Shown here piece after piece: positions 51,222 to 59,431 of a stretch of 64,000 bases of DNA. How positions within the stretch are numbered: position 1 is the stretch's first letter; each line of letters begins with the position of its first letter. The notes under the pieces are model-generated. The model was not told the origin of the DNA. It worked only from the letters and a program-made list of their open reading frames with translations, and did not search any database. Origin of the DNA: Rhodothermia bacterium (lineage in GTDB: Bacteria; Bacteroidota; Rhodothermia; Rhodothermales; UBA2364); NCBI GenBank assembly GCA_017303715.1, contig JAFLBZ010000006.1, positions 62,001 to 126,000 of the forward strand. The letters are read 5' to 3'. A program made the position numbers and the translations under genes.

Positions 51222-53336
51222 ATGACAGAACAAGCAATTCAGCATACTGAAAACCCATTGGATAGCGACATCCAGTGGTTAGAAGGAGTGGGGCCGCGCC
51301 GTGCCGAGGTCTTCCGAAAAGCTGGCGTCCACACGTTCAGAGATTTGTTTCGCTTCTTTCCGAGGCGTTATTTAGACCGCACGACGGTCACGCCCATCCA
51401 TCAGTTACAAGAAGGGTTATCAACCACCATTGTAGGGCGTGTGGTCTCGCAAAATATGATCGAAGCCGGTAAAAAACGGTTCGAGATGCAGGTGGAGGAT
51501 GAGTCAGGCGGGCGCGTAAACTGTGTTTGGTTCAATGGACATCAATGGGTACGGCGGTTGTTCATAAATGGCGAATTGGTAGCGCTACATGGTTCTCCGC
51601 AAAAATTTGGTCGGACTTTTTCGTTAACACATCCTGATTTCGACAAATTAGAAACCGAAAAAGCCTCGCTCACCACGGGACGTATCATTCCCTTGTATCC
51701 GGGCGGACAATCATGGGATAGGGTTGGATTAACCAATAAAGCCCTACGACATATTATTTATGGCCTATTTAAAAAATATGGCCTGCTTTTGGAAGAAAAC
51801 CTACCCGAATCCATTCGCAAAACGTATAACCTTATGGAAGGCCGTATTGCGCTACGGGCCATCCATTTTCCTAAATCGGAGGAAGAACGAGAGTTGGCCA
51901 TGCTCCGATTAAAGTTTGAAGAATTTTTTTTCCTTCAGTTGCTCTTGGCCACCACCCGACAACAGGTCAAGAAAACTGCCGATGGCTTGGTCTTTGAAGC
52001 GCCGGGAAAGTACTTCGAGCAGTTTACCCAAGCCGTACTACCCTTTACCCTCACCAATGCGCAGCTAAAAGCCATCTCGGATGTCCTCGTGGATACGCAC
52101 AGTGGCTATCCGATGAACCGTTTGGTGCAAGGTGATGTGGGCAGCGGGAAGACCGTTGTGGCCATAGCAGCCATGTTACACGCCATAGACAGCGGATACC
52201 AAGCCGCCTTTATGGCCCCAACCGAGATTTTGGCAGAACAACACTACCAAAGCCTATGCCGCTATTTGGAACCTCTGGGTCTAAAAGTACACCTCTTGGT
52301 GGGCGGACAACACAAAAAAAGACGAACCGAAATCCTGAATGATCTGGCCACAGGCGAAGCCCAAATTGCCGTTGGAACACACGCCATTATCGAAAATAAG
52401 GTTGTTTTTAAAGCACTTGGCATGGCAGTTGTGGACGAACAACACCGCTTTGGGGTGATGCAACGCGCCCGAATGTTCGACAAAGGACAACGGCCACATA
52501 TGTTGCTGATGACAGCCACACCGATTCCGCGCTCTTTGGCCATGACCTTATATGGAGATTTGGATGTGACCATCATGAACGAATTGCCCGCTAACCGGAA
52601 GCCGATCAAAACCCTCCTCCGTAATGAAGCCCGACGTGGCGAGGTCTATGAATTTATGCGTACAGAACTTCGCGCCGGACGACAAGCCTATGTGGTTTAC
52701 CCTTTGGTGGAAGAAAGTGAAAAACTAGATCTTAAAGACGCCGAAAATGGCTTTGAGCAGATTACGGAAGCCTTTCGACCCTATAAAGCCGGATTGGTGC
52801 ATGGTCGGATGTTGCCCTACGAGAAAGAGGAGGAAATGAAGCGTTTTAAAGACGGAGCATTGGACATTCTGGTGGCAACGACGGTGATAGAAGTAGGTGT
52901 GGATGTGCCCAATGCGTCTGTTATGGTTATTGAACATGCGGAGCGGTTTGGCCTGAGCCAGTTGCACCAGTTAAGAGGGCGCGTGGGACGTGGCACGGAG
53001 CAAAGTTATTGTATCCTCATGGCAGACTATAAGCAATCCGCCGAGGCCAAAACCCGCCTGGAGGTCATGGCCAGTACTACCGATGGCTTTGTGATTTCGG
53101 AAGAAGACCTCAAATTACGCGGCGCTGGGGATTTCTTCGGCACACGGCAAAGTGGCCTGCCAGACCTCAAAATTGCCAACATCACACAAGACGCAGACAT
53201 TTTGACCCGCGCTCGTGAGGCCGCTTTTGCCTTGATTGAGAACGATCCCCACCTCCGCATACCAGAAAACGAACTTACGCGCAATCACTTTCTCCGCTCC
53301 GCTCCAAAAAGCCTCGGCATGGCACGCATTGGCTAA
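51222..53336 (+). CDS. recG: ATP-dependent DNA helicase RecG
   Basis: A 704-residue superfamily 2 helicase that remodels stalled forks and Holliday junctions. An N-terminal helical piece (VGPRRAEVFRKAGVHTFRDLFRFFPRRYLD) leads to the wedge OB domain (TIVGRVVSQNM, GGRVNCVWFNGHQWV). The helicase motifs follow: Walker A VQGDVGSGKTVVA, DEQH (VVDEQHRFGVMQR), the TATPIPRSLAMTLYGDLD motif, and C-terminal DILVATTVIEVGVDVPNAS and QLRGRVGRGTEQSYC. The end is SLGMARIG. Length is typical. The 3' end is duplicated 5.3 kb downstream (58601-58659). Confidence 0.97.
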   Translation: MTEQAIQHTENPLDSDIQWLEGVGPRRAEVFRKAGVHTFRDLFRFFPRRYLDRTTVTPIHQLQEGLSTTIVGRVVSQNMIEAGKKRFEMQVEDESGGRVNCVWFNGHQWVRRLFINGELVALHGSPQKFGRTFSLTHPDFDKLETEKASLTTGRIIPLYPGGQSWDRVGLTNKALRHIIYGLFKKYGLLLEENLPESIRKTYNLMEGRIALRAIHFPKSEEERELAMLRLKFEEFFFLQLLLATTRQQVKKTADGLVFEAPGKYFEQFTQAVLPFTLTNAQLKAISDVLVDTHSGYPMNRLVQGDVGSGKTVVAIAAMLHAIDSGYQAAFMAPTEILAEQHYQSLCRYLEPLGLKVHLLVGGQHKKRRTEILNDLATGEAQIAVGTHAIIENKVVFKALGMAVVDEQHRFGVMQRARMFDKGQRPHMLLMTATPIPRSLAMTLYGDLDVTIMNELPANRKPIKTLLRNEARRGEVYEFMRTELRAGRQAYVVYPLVEESEKLDLKDAENGFEQITEAFRPYKAGLVHGRMLPYEKEEEMKRFKDGALDILVATTVIEVGVDVPNASVMVIEHAERFGLSQLHQLRGRVGRGTEQSYCILMADYKQSAEAKTRLEVMASTTDGFVISEEDLKLRGAGDFFGTRQSGLPDLKIANITQDADILTRAREAAFALIENDPHLRIPENELTRNHFLRSAPKSLGMARIG

Positions 53337-53369
53337 GCAAATCCCTGATGTTGTGGATTTAACCTTGGC
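53311..53369 (+). repeat. Direct repeat at the recG 3' end (left boundary of the island)
   Basis: This stretch covers the last recG codons (S-L-G-M-A-R-I-G-stop) and the next 33 bp. It is repeated at 58601-58659 in the same orientation; the first 30 bases match at 28 positions and the remaining 29 at about 20 or more. It resembles an attachment-site core placed at a gene end. Confidence 0.7.
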
Positions 53370-53689
53370 TATTGAGAGGCTAAAGAGATACCCACTTCCT
53401 CAAAAAGTCTCGAATTTGATGATGAAGACGGTTTCCCGTTCTAAGTGCTTAAAACCACCATCCCAAACTTAACGTTGGAATGATTGGAAAAATGCTTACC
53501 TGTTTAATTTTAGTCTCCGATTTTATCACTCCTAAAATAGGGTCAATTTCAATTTCTTTCTCAGGATAGACATAGAAAGGACTTTTATGTTGAAAAGGCA
53601 GTCTTTGCGTAATGATCATTTGTCAGTATTTCATTATAAGATTTTGACCTTCTGAAAATTATAGTGGAACTAAGCTCTTAAAACAAGCA
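53337..53689. other. Left end of the recG-linked island
   Basis: Between recG and the TonB receptor there is no intact gene. The stretch contains the right half of the recG repeat and the 56-codon receptor remnant (53449-53619); the rest shows nothing. Confidence 0.6.
53449..53619 (-). pseudogene. C-terminal remnant of a second TonB-dependent receptor
   Basis: The 56-codon frame on the minus strand contains HKSPFYVY, then DPILGVIKS, KIKQVSIFPIIPTLSLGW and a stop. The end of the intact receptor at 53690 reads HKNPFYVY, DPFLGTIQS, KIKQISIFPIIPTLSF, stop. About 28 of 46 positions agree and the stop is equivalent. The homology starts only at the HK of the last barrel strands, so the rest of the paralogue is missing. 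It is a leftover of a former tandem copy, not a functional protein. Confidence 0.8.
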
Positions 53690-55990
53690 TCAGAAGTAGA
53701 GCTTAAAACTTAAGGTTGGAATGATTGGAAAAATACTTATTTGTTTTATCTTGATTGGAGATTGTATCGTACCTAAGAAGGGATCTACTTCTTGATCTCC
53801 ACCATCTGTATAAACATAGAAAGGATTTTTATGGGAGTAAACATTATAGATACTTAGCATCGTCTCTCTTCTTTTTTCCTCAAACCTTCTACGAATGCCT
53901 ATATCTAAATGGTGTGTGGCAGGTAATCTGTAACCATTTTTTTCACTATATATTGTTATCCGCTCTCCATTGATGTAATAATATCCTATAGGAAAGGTAA
54001 TAGCTTGACCTGTTCCGTATGTCCAAGCCAGCGTATAAGTACGCTGATTTACATCTCGGCTCGCCACAATAGAAAAATTGTGCTTCCTATCATACCTATA
54101 CAAAAATGCTCTCCCTTCATTGAGTTCTATAAAGTTTCGTTTCGATTCAGAAAGTGTATATCCCAACCACCCTTGCCATTTGCCACCTCTCTTCTGTATA
54201 AACAACTCCATCCCTTTTGCTATTCCTGTACCTTGTACCACCCGATTTTGCCAATCATCTCCGTCAACGACAGAGACGCCTTCTTTATACTCTAAAAGAT
54301 GCTTCATCTCCTTGTGATAAATCTCAATGCTGATTTCCAACTTTTGCTTATTTGGAGAAAAGGTTTTGGCAATTCCCGCGCTTACTTGCAAGGCTTCTTG
54401 AGGTTTTATGCGTTTCGTACTTGGCACCCATAAATCAGTGGGGAGGCCTACACCACTATTACTTAATAAGTGGATAAATTGTTGGGTTGTTCCTATTGCA
54501 CCTTTTAAACTCCATTGCTTATTGAATAAATATCTGGTACTAAATCTGGGTTGGATTCGAGGATAACTTTTGCCTTCTACAACTGCCAAATCAGCTCGAA
54601 CCCCTATAATATTTTTCCATCTTTTTGTTGCACTCCATTCATCTTCTGCATAAATATAATTATCTAAAGCGTTTGTTTTTACTTGCTGTGTACTTCGGCT
54701 TTTTCCTTCACTAAATATTGAAATTTTTGGAATGAAATGTAAAAAAATGCCACCAAATCCATATTTTAGTATATGGGTTTGATTCCAAAAATATTCAAGA
54801 TCAGCTTTCAAGGAAACTTCTTTTATACCGGAAGAAAATAAAATTAAAGTATTGTTTTTATGACCGCTCTCATCAATTTGCAAAATAGAATTTTCAAGAT
54901 TAAAGTTATATTGACTATAAATAAAGCTTGAATTCATAAAGCTCTTATTGCTTAATACATGATTCCAACGCAGGGTGGTCGTTAAATTTCCCCAATTTAT
55001 TTCATTTTGTTCTTTTGAACCAAAACTCCCACTAATATAAGATTGCCCATAAACATCTTTTCCACCATATAGGCTAAAGTAAAAACGATTTTTTGTATCT
55101 TTAATATAATTTGTTTTAAAATTAAAATCGGTAAAATGATAGTTTAAATCAACGTTCTTAGTGATTGCTCCTACAACCCTCATCGCTGCAAATAGGACAT
55201 CGGCATAGGTTCTTCTTACAGTAAATAGAAAGGAGCTTTTACTCTTTTGAATGGGGCTTTCAATCATTATTTTAGAGGATATTAACCCAACTTCTGCGTT
55301 AATATTTCTTTTTTCCGCATTTCCTTCTTTCATTTGCAAATCAATTACCGAAGACAATCTTCCGCCATACCGAGCAGGTGCATTTCCTTTATAAACTTCA
55401 ATATGATTTAGAGCATCTGGATTAAAAACGGAAATAAAACCGAATAAGTGTTGGGCATTATATACGGTAGCACCATCTAAAAGCATTAGATTTTGGTCTG
55501 GACTTCCTCCCCGGACATGAAGCCCAGCTGTACCTTCATTACCGCCTTTGATACCGGGCATCCATTGTAAGGTTTTTAGCACATCCGCTTCACCTCCTAT
55601 GGTTGGCATATTACTGACGTCTTTTGGCTTTAGTAGGATAAATCCCATTTGTACTTGCTCTTCGATGGGTGTATCTGCGAATACCTCTACTTCCGATACA
55701 TTTGATTGCTCGTGTAGTTTAATAATAAGGGGCCTATTGGTTTGAGAAGTAACATTAATGGTTTCGGATTGGTAGCCGATGTAAGAAACCCTAATTTGCG
55801 TTGGCATTTTTCGCAATTGAATGCTGAAAAAGCCATAACGATTGGCACTTGCGCCATTAGCCTCGTTTATTTCTACTATATTAGCACCAATAAGGACTTC
55901 ATTGCTTTGTGCATCTTTAACATAACCTGAAAATGGTTGTGCATGGATAACACCAAAAAAAATTATGAAAATAAAAATGTATTTAATCAT
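53690..55990 (-). CDS. TonB-dependent outer membrane receptor with carboxypeptidase-like N-domain
   Basis: A 766-residue receptor. A signal peptide (YIFIFIIFFGVIHA) is followed by a CarboxypepD regulatory-like domain (FSGYVKDAQSNEVLIGANIV, RVSYIGYQSETINV), then a plug domain (GGEADVLKTLQWMPGIKGGNEGTAGLHVRGGSPDQ, then the NPDALNHIEVYKG motif and PARYGGRLSSVIDLQMKEG) and a 22-strand barrel ending in SFKLYF. It imports an unknown large or scarce solute across the outer membrane with TonB energy. It is not a typical SusC (shorter). Its first codons overlap the end of the DUF4249 gene by eight bases, a coupled pair. Codon usage is strongly A+T rich. Confidence 0.92.
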   Translation of the reverse strand: MIKYIFIFIIFFGVIHAQPFSGYVKDAQSNEVLIGANIVEINEANGASANRYGFFSIQLRKMPTQIRVSYIGYQSETINVTSQTNRPLIIKLHEQSNVSEVEVFADTPIEEQVQMGFILLKPKDVSNMPTIGGEADVLKTLQWMPGIKGGNEGTAGLHVRGGSPDQNLMLLDGATVYNAQHLFGFISVFNPDALNHIEVYKGNAPARYGGRLSSVIDLQMKEGNAEKRNINAEVGLISSKIMIESPIQKSKSSFLFTVRRTYADVLFAAMRVVGAITKNVDLNYHFTDFNFKTNYIKDTKNRFYFSLYGGKDVYGQSYISGSFGSKEQNEINWGNLTTTLRWNHVLSNKSFMNSSFIYSQYNFNLENSILQIDESGHKNNTLILFSSGIKEVSLKADLEYFWNQTHILKYGFGGIFLHFIPKISIFSEGKSRSTQQVKTNALDNYIYAEDEWSATKRWKNIIGVRADLAVVEGKSYPRIQPRFSTRYLFNKQWSLKGAIGTTQQFIHLLSNSGVGLPTDLWVPSTKRIKPQEALQVSAGIAKTFSPNKQKLEISIEIYHKEMKHLLEYKEGVSVVDGDDWQNRVVQGTGIAKGMELFIQKRGGKWQGWLGYTLSESKRNFIELNEGRAFLYRYDRKHNFSIVASRDVNQRTYTLAWTYGTGQAITFPIGYYYINGERITIYSEKNGYRLPATHHLDIGIRRRFEEKRRETMLSIYNVYSHKNPFYVYTDGGDQEVDPFLGTIQSPIKIKQISIFPIIPTLSFKLYF

Positions 55991-57179
55991 TCGTTTGTTT
56001 TAGAAAATAAACCGATATATTGTTGGATATATTCAGCGAAAAAATCGCATAAATTCCTTTTACTTTCCATTCAAGGTTAACTTCTTTTAAAAAATTTTGT
56101 GCGGTAAAGTATAGACGTATTTTATGCTCATTTAAGTACCAACCACCATTTAAGTTTGTAAAATCTTCCGTATTATCTTTTCGGATTTGACCAAAAAGTC
56201 TGCCATCAGATTCAAATTCCAAATGGCCTTCTGCATTGGGAAAATTAATAGTTTCTAAGTTGACAGTTTGCGAAAACCCATCCATTATTTTGTATTTTCC
56301 AGCAATAAGTGTTTCAGTAGGGATTGCATTCTTAGACCAATTAAACCTATTTACCCCTGTAAAAATTCCATAGCCATTTTCGATTTCTCCTTTAAAGGGT
56401 ATTGGCTCTGAAAGTAAGTTATATTGATGTTTTATTTGCTTGTTCTTATATAGAAGATAATTGTAAAATTGTTTTTCTATATGTAAAATTTCTATTTGAT
56501 ATTGAGAGCTTTCTGTCTCTATGCCATGTTTTATGTTAATTGACTTTATATCCTTGGGAATTTTTCCAGAAAATTGGTCGAGCCAATAATCACCCTGATT
56601 CTCCAAATATAGCAGTGAACTATATGTTTGTTCATTAACTTGTTGTTGTAATTCTGGATTTAGGATTTTAAAACCTATAGGACTATACTCGAAGTAATTT
56701 TCCCATGTATTTAAACTGCTTTCATACAATCTTACCTGGATATATATATCATCTTTTTTTGACTCTTGCCTGACTTCAAACTGGCCAAGTTCTTCGTTTG
56801 GTGTAATAGTAATGGGTGTTAGGCTTGGGAGTTGCCCAGTGGCACGAACTTGTGGGTATCCATTCGCTTGTATTTTTAAGGTATAGCTAATATTATGTTT
56901 GGGTAAATTCTGGTCTGACCAATAATACCCACCTCCTAAATGGTTTAATTGCCGAACGCTTCCATCGCTTCCATAGATAATAACTTCTGCATCTGCGATG
57001 TGGTTTGTGAGTTTTGTATCCGCAAAAGTGTTACTGTGTTGGAGTATTAATTTCCAAGTCTTACCTTCTTCAAAAACACAATAGACTACGGGTTTTTTTA
57101 TGGATACCGAAGATGAATCTATCTCGGAAATACAAGAAGAGAGAAAAAAGCCCAGAAACAGGAAGTAGATCTTAAACAT
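55983..57179 (-). CDS. DUF4249 family lipoprotein, receptor partner
   Basis: A 398-residue lipoprotein (KIYFLFLGFFLSSC, ATG at 57179; the frame extends upstream to 57233). The start VSIKKPVVYCVFEEGKTWKLILQHSNTF and the DAEVIIYGSDG, GGGYYWSDQNLPKHNISYTLKIQANGYP segments match DUF4249, a beta-sandwich family of Bacteroidota nearly always coded next to a TonB receptor, as here. Members are thought to sit on the outer membrane face and to help the receptor capture its ligand, but the ligand is unknown. The stop overlaps the receptor start. A 60-bp gap separates it from the upstream hypothetical lipoprotein gene, so the three probably form an operon. Confidence 0.85.
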   Translation of the reverse strand: MFKIYFLFLGFFLSSCISEIDSSSVSIKKPVVYCVFEEGKTWKLILQHSNTFADTKLTNHIADAEVIIYGSDGSVRQLNHLGGGYYWSDQNLPKHNISYTLKIQANGYPQVRATGQLPSLTPITITPNEELGQFEVRQESKKDDIYIQVRLYESSLNTWENYFEYSPIGFKILNPELQQQVNEQTYSSLLYLENQGDYWLDQFSGKIPKDIKSINIKHGIETESSQYQIEILHIEKQFYNYLLYKNKQIKHQYNLLSEPIPFKGEIENGYGIFTGVNRFNWSKNAIPTETLIAGKYKIMDGFSQTVNLETINFPNAEGHLEFESDGRLFGQIRKDNTEDFTNLNGGWYLNEHKIRLYFTAQNFLKEVNLEWKVKGIYAIFSLNISNNISVYFLKQTND

Positions 57180-57239
57180 AGAAGAAGGAAAGAGATAGCC
57201 GTTAAAGCAATGTTCAACGGCTATATATGACAATTAAAA

Positions 57240-58244
57240 TTAATTTACTATCTCGTTTGTAGCAAGTGTTGACCAATTACCCCCTATATCTTTAAATAGA
57301 ACACTATGCCTACTTCTTGGGTCATATCCAGCATCTCTTCGATCAGTTCTGGTATTGATATCTTTACACCCCACAGTTACAAAGTAACCATCTGGTATTT
57401 CATTGTTAGATGTATTTACAAAATAAGAATAAGGTGCGCATTGAGCTGAGGCTGCATAAGTACCAGTGGTAGTTTGTGAGTTAAATGATGAGCTACTTCC
57501 CCAAACCCTAACAAATAAATCAACATTTTTTTCTAATTCAGGCGGGACAAGATAATGCCCAAATCCATACCAAGTCCCATTGATTCGGGCTCTAGCTCCT
57601 GTAAATCCATAAGCTTGTCGGGTAAAATAGGTGGTTCCTAATGCTTGATTACCAAAACGAAAACTAAGCTCGTAACAAGTGCCATAAACACAACTCACTG
57701 GAAAATTAGATACTGGAAAATCAACAAATTGAAAATCTGAAGTCTTTGTTAGTTTAGATACAAGAGGGTTTTTCAATCTTATTAAGTGCAGTTGGTTTTC
57801 GTCATGGAGATTTGCAAAATAAAGACTCAGCTCTCTTTCCACTTCTTTCCCATCGGCGCCATAAAACAACTCTACTTCTGTTCCTTTAGGGGTGTGTTTC
57901 AGCACTTGCTCTTTTTGGAATTCTAACATCTCTGCTCCCACTTTTACCCGTCCTTTTTCGTCGAGAACACTAACCGTAAAAGGGTCAACTGCATGTTTTA
58001 GGCTTTGCCAAAGGGTTTCGTTTAGTTCAATGGTTCTTTTTTTACGAAGTTCATTTTGTGCTGCCTCTGCTTCCTCATCCGAGGCAAAACTTTGAAGTTC
58101 TTTTTGCCTTGCGCTTAGTTGTAAGGTGTAGGTTCTCCCATTTTCGTTAAAAGTTTCTACACGGCTTTCTGAAGGGCTGCTGTGTGGCGAATCACATCCA
58201 TTGAGTAGGATGGTCAAAGCCAAGAATGCGAAGAGTTTACGCAT
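57240..58244 (-). CDS. Uncharacterised lipoprotein, first gene of the receptor unit
   Basis: A 334-residue lipoprotein (FAFLALTILLNGC, cysteine 17). The first half is a charged, helix-prone region (SFASDEEAEAAQNELRKKRTIEL), then mixed alpha/beta (VDPFTVSVLDEKGRVKVGAEML). The second half is aromatic- and glycine-rich (FRFGNQALGTTYFTRQAYGFTGARARINGTWYGFGHY) with four cysteines in two pairs (CVYGTC; SAQC ... VGC), which could form disulfides in the periplasm. No family was recognised. It leads the DUF4249 and TonB receptor genes and has an unusual promoter region with palindrome and tandem repeats. It may be a ligand-binding or ligand-processing surface protein. Confidence 0.7.
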   Translation of the reverse strand: MRKLFAFLALTILLNGCDSPHSSPSESRVETFNENGRTYTLQLSARQKELQSFASDEEAEAAQNELRKKRTIELNETLWQSLKHAVDPFTVSVLDEKGRVKVGAEMLEFQKEQVLKHTPKGTEVELFYGADGKEVERELSLYFANLHDENQLHLIRLKNPLVSKLTKTSDFQFVDFPVSNFPVSCVYGTCYELSFRFGNQALGTTYFTRQAYGFTGARARINGTWYGFGHYLVPPELEKNVDLFVRVWGSSSSFNSQTTTGTYAASAQCAPYSYFVNTSNNEIPDGYFVTVGCKDINTRTDRRDAGYDPRSRHSVLFKDIGGNWSTLATNEIVN

Positions 58245-58274
58245 GGTGTTTGGTGTTGAAGTTGTTTATGTTTT

Positions 58275-58290
58275 TCAATTCATGAATTGA
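58275..58290. promoter_or_regulatory. Perfect 16-bp palindrome
   Basis: TCAATTCATGAATTGA is its own reverse complement. It lies 31 bp upstream of the start of the minus-strand lipoprotein gene and directly abuts the tandem repeat array, an operator-like position. Confidence 0.55.
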
Positions 58291-58370
58291 GGTGAATTGA
58301 GGTGAATTGAGGTGACTTGAGGTGAATTGAGGTGAATTGAGGTGAATTGAGGTGAATTGAGGTGAATTTA
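58283..58370. repeat. Tandem repeat array of GGTGAATTGA, about 8.8 copies
   Basis: The unit GGTGAATTGA (10 bp) is repeated without gaps from 58291 to 58370, preceded by a partial copy from 58283. Two copies differ: GGTGACTTGA at 58311 and GGTGAATTTA at 58361. The array lies 39-126 bp before the ATG at 58244 (minus). Confidence 0.9.
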
Positions 58371-58600
58371 AAGAATGACATGTGTTTTGTCAAGGGTTGT
58401 TTTATTTTTTTCTGTGTAAAGTTATTTAATTACTGTAAATACACTTAAAAGATTTGTTATTATGAGGAATAAAGTATAGTTTATTTCTTGTTTTAAGCCT
58501 ATAATTTCCAATTACTTATAGATAAATAATATTGAAATAAAACGTATTCATCTCGATAACTACTGGCAAGCAATCAATTATAAAAAGTAGGTTCCGCGAA

Positions 58601-58659
58601 GCCTCGGCATGGTACGCATTGGCTAAACAACTTTCTGATGTTCTGGATTTAGCTATGGC
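58601..58659 (+). repeat. Second copy of the recG 3' end (right boundary of the island)
   Basis: This is a diverged copy of 53311-53369. It still codes S-L-G-M-V-R-I-G-stop in the recG frame, then continues CTGATGTTCTGGATTT like the other copy. It has no recG body before it. Confidence 0.7.
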
Positions 58660-58780
58660 CACATAGAACCTTTAGCCTTTTCCAAAATCGTTTAGTGGCG
58701 GAACACGACACACCCGCGCAACGTTTTGATTTGGTTTTGATGCAGCCACCGGAAATACCCCGTTCCAAAGACAGTGCCTT

Positions 58781-59431
58781 ATGATAGCCCTCACCAAGTA
58801 TCTATTTTTATTTGTTTTAGTGATTCTAACTAATGGTTCTTCTTTACCACCTTCTGGATTTTCTGAAGAGATTCAGGATGCCTACGAGCGCAAAGACACG
58901 CTACGTTTACGCAAAGCCTTACAAGCGGCCACTACACAGTCCGAAAAGTTCTTGGCCATCTATCGGCTTTATCCTTTGACCTTGGACAAAAGCCTCCTTC
59001 GCAACATCCCAACCGAACTCAAGCAAAGTTCCGCAAGAGAATATGCCCTTTTGGCAGCACTTTGGAGTTACCGCATAAACGAAGACAAAAGTATTCTCAT
59101 TTCTGCGGGCATGAGAATCAATGGCCTTTTAGACAAAGCAAAAAGACTAAACCCGAACGAACCTGTGTATTTATTAGTGGATGGGCAAGGGCTGTTTTAT
59201 ATGCCAAGCGTGTTCGGGGGGAGCTACAACAAAGCTTTGGTGCGTTTTAGAACAGCTCGCGATGTGATTGTTCGTGAAAAACCCGCCGGACTCAGCCGCT
59301 TGGATGCCGAAACGTGGATTTGGTACACCCTGCAAAAACAAAAAGCGGCCAACGCGCAGACGTATAAACAGGAATTATTGGGAAGAGGATTGCCCCAAGT
59401 CTATCGCGAATTTTTACTTAGCCCACCATGA
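58781..59431 (+). CDS. Secreted helical protein of unknown function
   Basis: A 216-residue exported protein (signal YLFLFVLVILTNGSSLPP). The mature part is helical and TPR-like in feel: EIQDAYERKDTLRLRKALQAA, QSEKFLAIYRLYPLTLDKSLLRN, REYALLAALWSYRINEDKSILISAG, MRINGLLDKAKRLNPNEPVYLL and GSYNKALVRFRTARDVI. The G-S-Y-N-K-A-L segment resembles the end motif of Bacteroidota TPR proteins. It overlaps the glycosyltransferase gene by four bases (ATGA), so the two are translationally coupled. A role in the same cell-surface sugar or pigment pathway is possible, but not proven. Confidence 0.72.
   Translation: MIALTKYLFLFVLVILTNGSSLPPSGFSEEIQDAYERKDTLRLRKALQAATTQSEKFLAIYRLYPLTLDKSLLRNIPTELKQSSAREYALLAALWSYRINEDKSILISAGMRINGLLDKAKRLNPNEPVYLLVDGQGLFYMPSVFGGSYNKALVRFRTARDVIVREKPAGLSRLDAETWIWYTLQKQKAANAQTYKQELLGRGLPQVYREFLLSPP

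Larger units (their letters stand above)
58245..58780. other. Promoter and right boundary region of the island
   Basis: No gene. It holds a palindrome (58275-58290), a 10-bp tandem repeat (58283-58370), an A+T-rich stretch to about 58595, and the second copy of the recG 3' end (58601-58659). The remaining 120 bp are the leader of the next plus-strand gene. Confidence 0.7.

Noticed and set aside
53236-53472. 78-codon plus-strand frame across the recG end
   Set aside because: It is an out-of-frame reading of recG codons and noncoding DNA; the strand with sense there is the receptor remnant on minus.
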